This document shows positions 7,520 to 15,623 of a DNA stretch of 45,835 bases, one piece after another. A model generated the notes under the pieces. It was not told the origin of the DNA, made no database searches, and saw only the letters and a list, made by a program, of their open reading frames with translations. How positions within the stretch are numbered: position 1 is the stretch's first letter; every line of letters begins with the position of its first letter. A program made the position numbers and the translations under genes. This DNA is from Lachnospiraceae bacterium (GTDB lineage Bacteria > Bacillota > Clostridia > Lachnospirales > Lachnospiraceae), in assembly GCA_021199475.1 (NCBI GenBank), contig JAJQHZ010000053.1, forward strand, positions 1 to 45,835, given 5' to 3'.

Positions 7520-8395
7520 ATGAGGAAGGTAACGCTCGCTGTGATTCAGATGCAGTGTGGCACGGTGGTTTCAGAGAATATAGAAAAAGCAGACCGCCTG
7601 GCGCGGCAGGCGGCGGAGTGCGGTGCAAATGTAATCCTGCTGCCGGAGCTGTTTGAGCGGCAGTATTTTTGCCAGGAGCGCAGATATGAGTATTATCATT
7701 ACGCAAAGCCGCTGGAAGAAAATGAGGCAGTGCTGCATTTTCAGCAGGTATGCCGGGAGTTAGGCGTGGTGATGCCCATCAGTTTTTATGAGAAGGATGG
7801 CTGCAGCCTCTTCAACAGCGTTGCAATGATTGATGCTGACGGCAGGGCTCTTGGGGTATACCGCAAGACGCATATCCCGGACGACCATTATTATCAGGAA
7901 AAGTTTTATTTTACGCCGGGGAATACCGGATTTCGCGTGTGGGAAACCCGGTTTGGGAAAGTCGGAGTCGGTATTTGCTGGGACCAGTGGTTTCCGGAGG
8001 CAGCGCGGTGCATGGCGCTTCAGGGCGCGGAGCTTCTCCTGTATCCGACCGCGATCGGAAGTGAACCGATTCTGGACTGCGACAGTATGCCGCACTGGCG
8101 CCGCTGCATGCAGGGACACGCGGCGGGCAATCTGGTCCCGGTGGCGGCCGCGAACCGCATCGGCTGTGAGACAGTGGTTCCGGCGAAAGAAAACGGAGGC
8201 CAGGAGTCATCGCTGCTCTTCTATGGTTCCTCTTTTATTACCGATGGAACCGGGGAGATCGCTGCTTCCGCTTCCCGTGACCGGGAGGAGATTCTGACGG
8301 CTTCATTTGATCTGGATGAGCTGGAGGAAGACCGGATGAGCTGGGGGCTGTTCCGCGACCGCAGACCGGGTCAGTATGGAGAAATCTGCCGGTAA
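7520..8395 (+). CDS. aguB: N-carbamoylputrescine amidase
   Basis: This 291-aa nitrilase-superfamily (C-N hydrolase) enzyme releases putrescine, CO2 and ammonia from N-carbamoylputrescine. The catalytic triad is visible: E43 in LLPELFERQYF, K116 in YRKTHIPD and C153 in GVGICWDQWFPE. The length is typical of the family and there are no insertions, in contrast to its neighbours. Start 7520 follows GGAGG at about 7508-7512. It follows aguA by 67 bases. The arginine decarboxylase that would supply agmatine is not in the window. Confidence 0.95.
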   Translation: MRKVTLAVIQMQCGTVVSENIEKADRLARQAAECGANVILLPELFERQYFCQERRYEYYHYAKPLEENEAVLHFQQVCRELGVVMPISFYEKDGCSLFNSVAMIDADGRALGVYRKTHIPDDHYYQEKFYFTPGNTGFRVWETRFGKVGVGICWDQWFPEAARCMALQGAELLLYPTAIGSEPILDCDSMPHWRRCMQGHAAGNLVPVAAANRIGCETVVPAKENGGQESSLLFYGSSFITDGTGEIAASASRDREEILTASFDLDELEEDRMSWGLFRDRRPGQYGEICR

Positions 8396-8450
8396 CGGAA
8401 AAACTTGAATTTATGTAAAAAAATACTTTATAACCTGGGAGGATAACACG

Positions 8451-10502
8451 ATGAATTTTTCAGAAATGGTCTATGAACGACCGGATTTAGAGGATTTGAA
8501 GCAGCAGACGGCGGCTCTGACCGGGCAGCTGAAGGAGGCGCCGTCTTATGCGGCGGCGCGGGAGACCTTTTTGCAGATGGATCAGCTGCAGAAGCATATC
8601 TCGACGCTGTCATCGCTGGCAAGCATCCGGCATTCGATTGACACACGCGATGAATATTATGACGGCGAGGCGAAGTTCTGGAATGCCGCGCTGCCTGAAT
8701 TACAGGAATATCAGCAGGAATGGACGCTGGCGATGCTGCACAGCCCGTACCGGAAGGAGTTTGAGACGGAGTATGGGAACCTGATGTTCCTCAACGCCGA
8801 GATTGATCTGAAAACGTTTTCTCCGGAGATTATACCGCAGCTGCAGCGGGAGAATGACCTGGTGCAGGAGTATGAGAAGCTGCTCGCGTCCGCGCAGATT
8901 CCGTTTGCTGCACAGAACCGGGCAGGGAGAGCGGAATCCTCCGATTCGATTGCGGAGGTTTGCGGCGGCTATTATGCAAAATCTGAGAGTGTATTTGTTG
9001 GAGAAAGTGAAAGCGTTTCTGAATCTTCGGGTTTGTCCGGGGAGCGACCGGCGGATGAAAATACGGGCACTGAGAATAGAGAAACAGACAAAATCAATGC
9101 AGACAATATTGAGGAAGAGAACGGCGGAGTAAAGCTGTACACACTTTCTCAGATGGCGCCGTTCAAGAATGATCCGGATGATGCCGTGCGTTTAAGAGCC
9201 TGGAAGGCGGAGGGGCAGTGGTACAAGGATCATCAGGAAAAGCTGGATGAGCTGTATGATGAGCTGGTGCATTTAAGAGATGAGATGGGCCGGAAGCTCG
9301 GATATGACGGATACACCGAGCTTGGTTATTACCGGATGGGGCGCAACTGCTATTCGAAGGAGGATGTGGAGAAGTTCCGCGGCGCGGTGCAGAAGTATCT
9401 GGTGCCGGTGGCGGATGAGATTTACCGGGAGCAGGCGAAGCGCCTGGGCAAAGAATATCCGATGAGCTTTGCGGACAATGCGCTGGAATTCCGTTCCGGG
9501 AATCCGCGTCCGTGCGGCACGCCGGATGAGATTCTGGCACAGGGAAAGAAGTTCTATGACGAGTTGTCTCCGGAGACGAGCGCATTTTTTAATAAGATGC
9601 TGGATGACGGCCTGATGGATGTCCTCAGCACAGAGGGAAAAGAGGGAGGCGGCTACTGCACCAGTATTCCGGATTACGGTATACCGTTCATTTTTGCCAA
9701 TTTCAATGGCACGCAGCATGATGTGGAGGTAGTGACCCACGAGGCGGGGCATGCCTTTGCCTACTATATGAACCGGAACCGGGTGCCGATGTCCACCTGT
9801 TGGCCGGGGATGGAGGCCTGCGAGGTGCATTCAATGTCGATGGAATTTCTGTCCTGGCCGTGGGCAGAGGGCTTTTTCGGAAAAGATACGCGAAAATTCC
9901 GGTACAGTCATCTGGCGGGAGCGCTGACGTTTATCCCATACGGGACGATGGTCGATCATTTTCAGCACATCGTGTTTGAAAAACCGGACATGCCCCCGGC
10001 CGAGCGCCACGGCGTCTGGAAAGAGCTGCTCGGCATTTATATGCCGTGGATGAAGCTGGATGGTGAGATTCCGTTTTATTCGGAGGGCGAGGGCTGGCAG
10101 CGGCAGCACCACATTTATTCCTTCCCGTTTTACTACATTGATTACTGTCTGGCACAGACAGTATCGCTGGAGTTCTGGGCGATGATGCAAAAAGAGATGC
10201 GGGAGAATGCGATAGCAGAGTCAAGTGCGAATAAAATAAAAAGCAATGAGACGGAATTAAATTTAAATATTGCAAAAAATGAACTGATACAGACGAATGC
10301 GGACGATGGCAATTCCGGTGCGAAAATCCCGAATACCTGGGCACGCTACATGGCCTACACAAAACAGGGCGGCAGCTGCACCTTCACAGAGCTGCTTAAA
10401 AATGCAGGTCTGGAAAGCCCGTTTGACGAGGCATGCCTGCGCGGTGTGTGCGCAGAGGCGAAGCAGTGGCTGGAGAATTATGACCTGAGCGGGATTGAAT
10501 AA
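8451..10502 (+). CDS. M3-family oligoendopeptidase (PepF-like) with two insertions
   Basis: A cytoplasmic zinc metallopeptidase that degrades oligopeptides. The zinc motif HEAGH is at residues 430-434 (DVEVVTHEAGHAFAYYM), followed by the helix with the third ligand (EACEVHSMSMEFLSWPW). The C-terminal HHIYSFPFYYIDYCLAQ block is also typical. It has 683 residues against about 560-600 for close relatives. One Ser/Glu/Asn-rich insertion lies at about residues 157-227, between the N-terminal helical domain and YTLSQMAPFKND. Another lies at about 587-627, just before NTWARYMAYTKQGG. Start 8451 has GGGAGG at 8436-8441. It may assist use of peptides imported by the Opp system downstream. Confidence 0.92.
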   Translation: MNFSEMVYERPDLEDLKQQTAALTGQLKEAPSYAAARETFLQMDQLQKHISTLSSLASIRHSIDTRDEYYDGEAKFWNAALPELQEYQQEWTLAMLHSPYRKEFETEYGNLMFLNAEIDLKTFSPEIIPQLQRENDLVQEYEKLLASAQIPFAAQNRAGRAESSDSIAEVCGGYYAKSESVFVGESESVSESSGLSGERPADENTGTENRETDKINADNIEEENGGVKLYTLSQMAPFKNDPDDAVRLRAWKAEGQWYKDHQEKLDELYDELVHLRDEMGRKLGYDGYTELGYYRMGRNCYSKEDVEKFRGAVQKYLVPVADEIYREQAKRLGKEYPMSFADNALEFRSGNPRPCGTPDEILAQGKKFYDELSPETSAFFNKMLDDGLMDVLSTEGKEGGGYCTSIPDYGIPFIFANFNGTQHDVEVVTHEAGHAFAYYMNRNRVPMSTCWPGMEACEVHSMSMEFLSWPWAEGFFGKDTRKFRYSHLAGALTFIPYGTMVDHFQHIVFEKPDMPPAERHGVWKELLGIYMPWMKLDGEIPFYSEGEGWQRQHHIYSFPFYYIDYCLAQTVSLEFWAMMQKEMRENAIAESSANKIKSNETELNLNIAKNELIQTNADDGNSGAKIPNTWARYMAYTKQGGSCTFTELLKNAGLESPFDEACLRGVCAEAKQWLENYDLSGIE

Positions 10503-10510
10503 TGCAATAG

Positions 10511-10687
10511 TTGAATCGTGGAAGCTCCAGAGTATGCTATGTTGATTTTGTTGCAGATGAAATAATTTATCTTATTACCGTGGATTCTAAGGATGAGAAG
10601 GATAATCTGTCAAGGGCAAAATGCAATGAAATTAAAAAGGCAATCGGATTATTGAAGGCAAGCCTGAAGGAGGGGTGGAGTATATGA
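10511..10687 (+). pseudogene. HigB/RelE-type toxin, 5'-truncated
   Basis: This frame encodes SSRVCYVDFVADEIIYLITVD, DEKDNLSRAKCNEIKKAIGLLK and a short tail ending in TGA. That is the C-terminal half of a HigB/RelE-type mRNA interferase: the R[VI].Y strand, the hydrophobic strand, then the KDNL..A......K helix. About 45 N-terminal residues found in the family are missing, and no start codon with a ribosome binding site is present; TTG 10511 only marks the open frame. The stop overlaps the antitoxin start by ATGA, the normal higBA arrangement. The toxin is probably inactive. Confidence 0.7.
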
Positions 10688-11004
10688 GTGTGTATGAGAG
10701 CATTATGACTGGTTTAACAGAAGCTGTGGAAGATGCCAAAAACAGCGGGAAAAAACTTCAGAGAAGAATTGTGACTGTTATTCCTGTGAAAGAATATCAG
10801 GCGGATGAGGTGAAAGAAATCAGAAAATCGACGGAAATGTCGCAAAAAACCTTTGCTGCATATTTGGGGGTTTCTGAAAAGACGGTAGAAGCCTGGGAGG
10901 CCGGGACAAATCACCCCTCTGGCGCCGCCAGCAGACTCCTCAGCATGATCGAAACAGATAAAGATTTAATTAAGAAGTTTCCGTTTGTTTCCACAGAAAA
11001 ATGA
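10684..11004 (+). CDS. HigA-type XRE antitoxin
   Basis: This 106-aa protein has a C-terminal helix-turn-helix: EVKEIRKSTEMSQKTFAAYLGVSEKTVEAWEAG. The SQ..FA..LGVS..TV..WE pattern is typical of HigA/NadS antitoxins. ATG 10684 is chosen over the upstream GTG at 10675 because AGGAGGGG (10668-10675) is well spaced and the ATGA overlap with the toxin remnant is kept. Its normal role is to bind HigB and repress the operon. With the toxin truncated it may persist as an orphan DNA-binding protein. Confidence 0.85.
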   Translation: MSVYESIMTGLTEAVEDAKNSGKKLQRRIVTVIPVKEYQADEVKEIRKSTEMSQKTFAAYLGVSEKTVEAWEAGTNHPSGAASRLLSMIETDKDLIKKFPFVSTEK

Positions 11005-11097
11005 TGCTGGCTGTGAGCCGTGCCATAGATAAACGTCAAAGAATAACTATAGGCAGACCGCAGGATGGTCGTGCGGATGGAAGAAAAGGAATAGAAA

Positions 11098-11667
11098 ATG
11101 AATCAGAACGGGAAATCGAAATCAAAGGCAGAACCGGGGCGGAAAGGCAGACGGGCCTATCTGGATGAGTATGAAATGGATGATTCCGGGCGGTATGTCT
11201 ATACCGGAACCGCCTATGTATGGAAAAGTCCCAGAAAGGCATCCATGAGAACCCTCTGGCTGCTTGCGGCGGCTTCTTTTGGAGCGCAGCTTGCGGCCGG
11301 ATGCGTTTCGAATACCGGGATGAATGGCCGCGCCTGGGTGCTGCTGCCGTATGCGGCGGCGATTGCCGCCTCCGTCTCTCTGGTGTGGGGCAATTATACG
11401 CTGGCGGATGGCGGGGAAAAAATCCCGGGGCATATATACCGGAAAAGTGTGGAGGCGCTTCCCATCCGGGCGCTTCTGACCGCAGTATTTTCCAGCATTG
11501 CAATTGTGGGAGAGCTGGTCAACCTGCTCTGGCAAAGCCAGTTTACCGGGAGTATATCAGGTGCGCTGCTGTATGCGCTGGCGGAAGCGGGCAGCCTTGT
11601 GTTTGCTGTGCTCCTGCGCATAGCGGTGCGGCGGCTGGAGTGGGAGGAGAAAGACGCGGAGCCTTAA
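11098..11667 (+). CDS. Hypothetical four-helix membrane protein
   Basis: This 189-aa protein has a basic, polar N-terminus (NQNGKSKSKAEPGRKGRR) and the tyrosine-rich YLDEYEMDDSGRYVYTGTAYVW. About four hydrophobic segments follow, near residues 49-67, 77-98, 121-141 and 152-174, and the tail RRLEWEEKDAEP is charged. I do not recognise a named family, though similar proteins sit next to transport genes in Lachnospiraceae. The start at 11098 follows GGAAAAGGA. It lies just upstream of the promoter of the oligopeptide transporter and points the same way, so it could be functionally linked. That link is inference. Confidence 0.75.
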   Translation: MNQNGKSKSKAEPGRKGRRAYLDEYEMDDSGRYVYTGTAYVWKSPRKASMRTLWLLAAASFGAQLAAGCVSNTGMNGRAWVLLPYAAAIAASVSLVWGNYTLADGGEKIPGHIYRKSVEALPIRALLTAVFSSIAIVGELVNLLWQSQFTGSISGALLYALAEAGSLVFAVLLRIAVRRLEWEEKDAEP

Positions 11668-11714
11668 GTCTCCAGTTTTAGATAAAATTGTCAGGCGGGT
11701 TTTACGATAAAAAA

Positions 11715-11743
11715 TTGACTTTTGGGGTTTGCTGTAATATACT
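11715..11743 (+). promoter_or_regulatory. Sigma-70 promoter of the oligopeptide transporter operon
   Basis: TTGACT (11715-11720) and TATACT (11738-11743) are separated by exactly 17 bp. The predicted 5' leader is about 135 bases and ends in AAGGAGG (11873-11879) ahead of ATG 11887. I found no riboswitch or terminator-like fold in the leader. Confidence 0.75.
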
Positions 11744-11886
11744 GCATGGTATAGATTTCGGGATACATTTTTGACCGGTGTGTTTCGAGAATCATGATAC
11801 AGGCGGAAAGTGTGCAGACACGGAGTGATTCGTGGCATCACAGTTCTTTTACCGTTTGAACCAATTTTTATAAGGAGGATTTATTA

Positions 11887-14252
11887 ATGAAGAAAGGTAT
11901 GAAGCAGTTGCTGTCAATGGCTCTCGCGGCGTCCATGGTTGTGTCGCTTCCGATGAGTGCTTTGGCCGAAGATGGGGGGGCTGATTCCGGTGACACACTG
12001 GTTGCTTCCGTGACCGGACTGGAGCAGAAGTTTTCTCCGTTCTTTGCGGCGAGCGTTGATGATGTGAATGTCACCGATATGACCCAGGCGTATCTGTTGT
12101 ATACAGACCGTGTGGGCGACCGGTTCTGAACGGCATCGAGGGTGAGACCCGCAGCTACAATGGCACAGATTACACGTATTATGGCACATCAGATATTGTG
12201 ATCACGGAGAATGAGGACGGTACCGTTACCTATGCGGTTACCATGCGTGATGACATTCAGTTCTCAGACGGCACTTATGCCGACATCGATGATGTGATTT
12301 TCACGATGTATGTATATTTAGACCCGACTTATGATGGATCTACTACTATGTATTCCACGCCAATCGAAGGCCTGGAGGAGTATCGCACGGGTATGGATTC
12401 TCTTTACAATCTTCTGATTGCGGCTGGCGAGGACAACACAGACTTTACTTATTGGACCGAAGAGCAGCAGACCGCGTTCTGGAGCGAGGGTCTTCCGGCA
12501 GCGGGCGCGGCGTTTGCACAGTCGATCGTGGATTACTGCCTGACCAACTACCTGGATGATGATTATGCGTCCTATATCGGCAGCACAGCAGAAGAGATTT
12601 CTGCGGAGGAGGGTCTGCAGGTGGCGTTTGGTATGGTCATGTGGGGCTTTGCGAACGGCATCAACGACGACGGACTGTTCGAGGATGTTCTTGGCAATAC
12701 CTATGATATGGCGAACGGTGAGTATCCGACCACGGCGGATTACTGGGCAAATATGGTTGCTTCCTACGCGGATGAGAATGGCGTGACGGATTATGTGACC
12801 ATGAGCGATACCGAGGCAGCATCGAGCGGACTGTTCACTTATCTGGATTCTGATTACACGGTAGGAATCTCGACAGAGAATTCCGCAGACTATGTATCCG
12901 GTATTGTCCGCACAGGCGATTACAGCATGGAGATCACCACCTCGGAGCTGGATGCGACCTTTATCTATCAGCTGGGCATCCAGATTGTTCCGATGGCTTA
13001 CTATGGCGATGAGAGTCTGTATGACTATGACAATCACTCCTTCGGATTTACCAAGGGTGACTTAAGCGGCATCAAGGAGAAGACAACTTCCCCGATGGGC
13101 GCTGGTCCGTACATCTTTAATGAGTATTCCAACGGCGTTGTTTACATGGAAGCGAACCCGTATTACTACAAGGGTGAGCCGGCGACAAAGTATCTGAACT
13201 TTATCGAGATTACTTCCGAGGATGATAAGGTATCCGGTATCACGACCGGTACGGTTGATATTGCAGATCCGTCCTACTCTGCGGAGAGAGCGGATGAGAT
13301 TTCAGGCAACAATGAGAATGGCGAGCTGACCGGTGAGACAATCACCACGTATCTGTATGACTTCCGCGGCTATGGCTATATCGGAATCAGCGCGAACCGT
13401 GTGAAGGTTGGCGACGATGCGGCTTCTGATGAGTCCAAGGCTCTGAGAAAGGCATTTGGTACGATCTTCGCAGTTTATCGTGATGAGTCTGTAGACTCCT
13501 ACTATGGCGAGACTGCTTCTATCGTGAACTATCCGATTTCCAATACCAGCTGGGCTGCTCCGCAGGTAACGGATGACGGCTATCAGGTTGCATATTCCGT
13601 AGATGTGGACGGCAATGCAATTTACACGGATGATATGAGCGTAGAAGATAAGTACGCGGCTGCTCTGGATGCGGCGCTTGGTTATTTCGAGGCTGCCGGT
13701 TATACGGTATACGTTGAGGATGGCGTGATCACGGCTGCTCCGGAAGGCGCTTCCCTTACCTACACGGTACACATCGGCGCGAGCGGAAGCGGCGACCATC
13801 CGTCCTTCCTGTTGCTGAGCAATGCTTCTGAGGCACTGGCTACGATCGGCATTACACTGGATATCAACGACCATGCAAACGCAAGCGAGCTGTATGCTGC
13901 ATATCAGTCTGATGAAGCGGATATGTGGGTAGCTGCATGGCAGGCAGGCACGGATCCGGATATGTATCAGCTGTATCACAGCGAGGGTTCCACGAACTAC
14001 TATATGATCGCTGATGATGAACTGGACGAGCTGATCATGGCGGCTCGTCAGACCACCGACCAGACCTTCCGCAAGAGCCTCTACAAGAGCGCGATGGAGA
14101 TCATCATGGACTGGGGCGTAGAGATTCCGGTGTACCAGAGAAGTGAGATGTTTGTCGTTTCCACAGAGCGTGTCAATACCGAGACCGTTACGACTGATAT
14201 GACTCCGTACTGGAGCTGGATGTCGGAGGTAGAGACCATCGAGATGAACTAA
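11887..14252 (+). pseudogene. Oligopeptide ABC transporter substrate-binding protein, single-base frameshift
   Basis: This is a family-5 extracellular solute-binding protein. The N-terminus is a signal peptide with a type I cleavage site (SLPMSALA-E) and no lipobox cysteine. Residues up to DRVGD read in frame 1, and everything from [12 protein letters not shown] to the end reads in frame 3. One missing C in GAC(C)CGG near 12118-12121 explains the stop at 12129. All else is intact, so this is a recent mutation or an assembly error. The repaired protein would have about 788 residues, long for the family (about 520-600). The extra part is an acidic, aromatic region after [13 protein letters not shown]. 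It is the first gene of the opp-like operon, and without it the transporter would lack its own binding protein. Confidence 0.85.
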
Positions 14253-14422
14253 GGGATTCAGAACTGAGGTTACAGCTTTGAACTGAATCAAAAGGGTGAT
14301 TCGCCTGTGTGTGACCCGGACGGCCGCACACAGGCGAACTTGTATCATGATGCAAGGGACCAAAGGTCAGGAATGGAATGCTTGTGTTCCTTTTCATGAC
14401 CTTGGGGTTTGTGACATCATAT

Positions 14423-14445
14423 GTCCTTACTCAGCGAGTAAGGAC
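14423..14445. repeat. Perfect intergenic palindrome (10-bp arms)
   Basis: Arms GTCCTTACTC (14423-14432) and GAGTAAGGAC (14436-14445) enclose an AGC loop. There is no T run on either side, so it is not a simple terminator. It begins a compact cluster of inverted repeats in the 369-base gap between the binding-protein and permease genes. The next is a long-range pair, GCCGCGCC (14450-14457) with GGCGCGGC (14535-14542). Confidence 0.9.
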
Positions 14446-14578
14446 GAAGGCCGCGCCAATCGCGCAGCGATTTTCCATTGTGCGGCTTTCATTGTATCAC
14501 AGGTTTTTACAAAGGGTGACGAAAGAAATGGAAAGGCGCGGCATGAACAATTGCCAAGGGGCGGTGCCGCAGCCTGCA

Positions 14579-14605
14579 TCCCGGATTCAAAACGCGAATC
14601 CGGGA
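14579..14605. repeat. Perfect palindrome just before oppB
   Basis: Arms TCCCGGATTC (14579-14588) and GAATCCGGGA (14596-14605) enclose a 7-base loop, ending 16 bases before the permease start. Lying inside the operon, it could cause partial termination or protect the upstream mRNA 3' end. That would let the binding protein be made in excess of the permeases, a common arrangement for such operons. It may also be the right end of a palindromic repeat element covering 14423-14605. Confidence 0.85.
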
Positions 14606-14621
14606 CAAGCGAGGAGGCAGT

Positions 14622-15611
14622 ATGCGAAAGTATATTATTAAGCGTATTTTGTTATCCATTTTGATCCTGATTCTGGTGGCCTTTATTATTTATACTCTGA
14701 TGCGCTGTCTGCCTACTTCTTATGTGGAATCGATGGCGATGCAGAGGTCCAATACTCCGGGATCAAAGAGTTATGAGGAATGGCTGGAGCAGCTAAATGC
14801 TCAATATGGATTGGACAAAGGAATTATCCAGGGGTTCCTTGCCTGGTGCGCACAGGCAGTTCGCGGGGAATTCGGCGACAGCTGGAAGTTCACCGTTCCT
14901 GTTACGGAAAAGTTTTTTGAAGTGATTCCGGTATCGGTTGCGATGGCCGGTGTTGCTTTCATTCTGGAGCTGGTGATCGCGATCCCGCTGGGTGTGATTG
15001 CGGCTGTCCGGCAGTATTCGAAGACGGACTATGCGATCACGACAGTGTCTCTGATCGGTATGTCATTGCCGACGTTCTTTTTTGCGGCGCTGTTAAAGCT
15101 GCTCTTTTCTGTGAAGCTTGGCTGGTTTGACCTGACCGGGTTGGTGGGCAGAAATTATGCGCAGCTGGATTCCTGGGGGAAATTCTGGGATATGGCACAT
15201 CATCTGGTGCTGCCGATCCTGACTCTGGTGATCGTGTCGATTGGTTCCCTGATGCGTTATACCCGCACGAACATGCTGGAGGTGCTGAATTCGGATTACA
15301 TTCGCACGGCGCGGGCGAAGGGACTTTCGGAAAACAAGGTAATCTATCATCACGCGTTCCGCAATACCATGATTCCGCTTGTGACCATTATTGGTTCCTC
15401 GCTTCCGGGACTGTTTTCCGGAGCTCTGATTACGGAAACGCTGTTTTCAATTCCGGGAATTGGCTATATTTCTTATCAGGCCATGGTGGCCGGAGACATT
15501 CCGTTCAGCATGTTTTTCATGTGCTTTATCGCAGTGCTGACTCTGGTCTGTAACCTGCTGACGGATATTATGTATGCGGTAGTGGACCCGCGTGTCCGTG
15601 TCGCAGCGTAG
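14622..15611 (+). CDS. Oligopeptide ABC transporter permease (OppB/DppB type)
   Basis: This 329-aa inner-membrane permease has about six transmembrane helices. It starts MRKYIIKRILLSILILILVAFIIYTLMRCLPTSY, with the first helix near residues 8-30. The cytoplasmic EAA-like loop is NMLEVLNSDYIRTARAKGLSENKV, which docks onto the ATPases, and the end is the family-typical DIMYAVVDPRVRVA. Length is normal for OppB. GAGGAGG precedes the start by a good distance. It is the first of four tightly spaced transporter genes (gaps of 12 bp, 14 bp and a short overlap). Confidence 0.94.
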   Translation: MRKYIIKRILLSILILILVAFIIYTLMRCLPTSYVESMAMQRSNTPGSKSYEEWLEQLNAQYGLDKGIIQGFLAWCAQAVRGEFGDSWKFTVPVTEKFFEVIPVSVAMAGVAFILELVIAIPLGVIAAVRQYSKTDYAITTVSLIGMSLPTFFFAALLKLLFSVKLGWFDLTGLVGRNYAQLDSWGKFWDMAHHLVLPILTLVIVSIGSLMRYTRTNMLEVLNSDYIRTARAKGLSENKVIYHHAFRNTMIPLVTIIGSSLPGLFSGALITETLFSIPGIGYISYQAMVAGDIPFSMFFMCFIAVLTLVCNLLTDIMYAVVDPRVRVAA

Positions 15612-15623
15612 AGGAGGGAGATT

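Noticed and set aside
12100-12200. Programmed frameshift in the binding-protein gene
   Set aside because: No slippery heptamer or downstream structure is evident, and one missing base explains everything.
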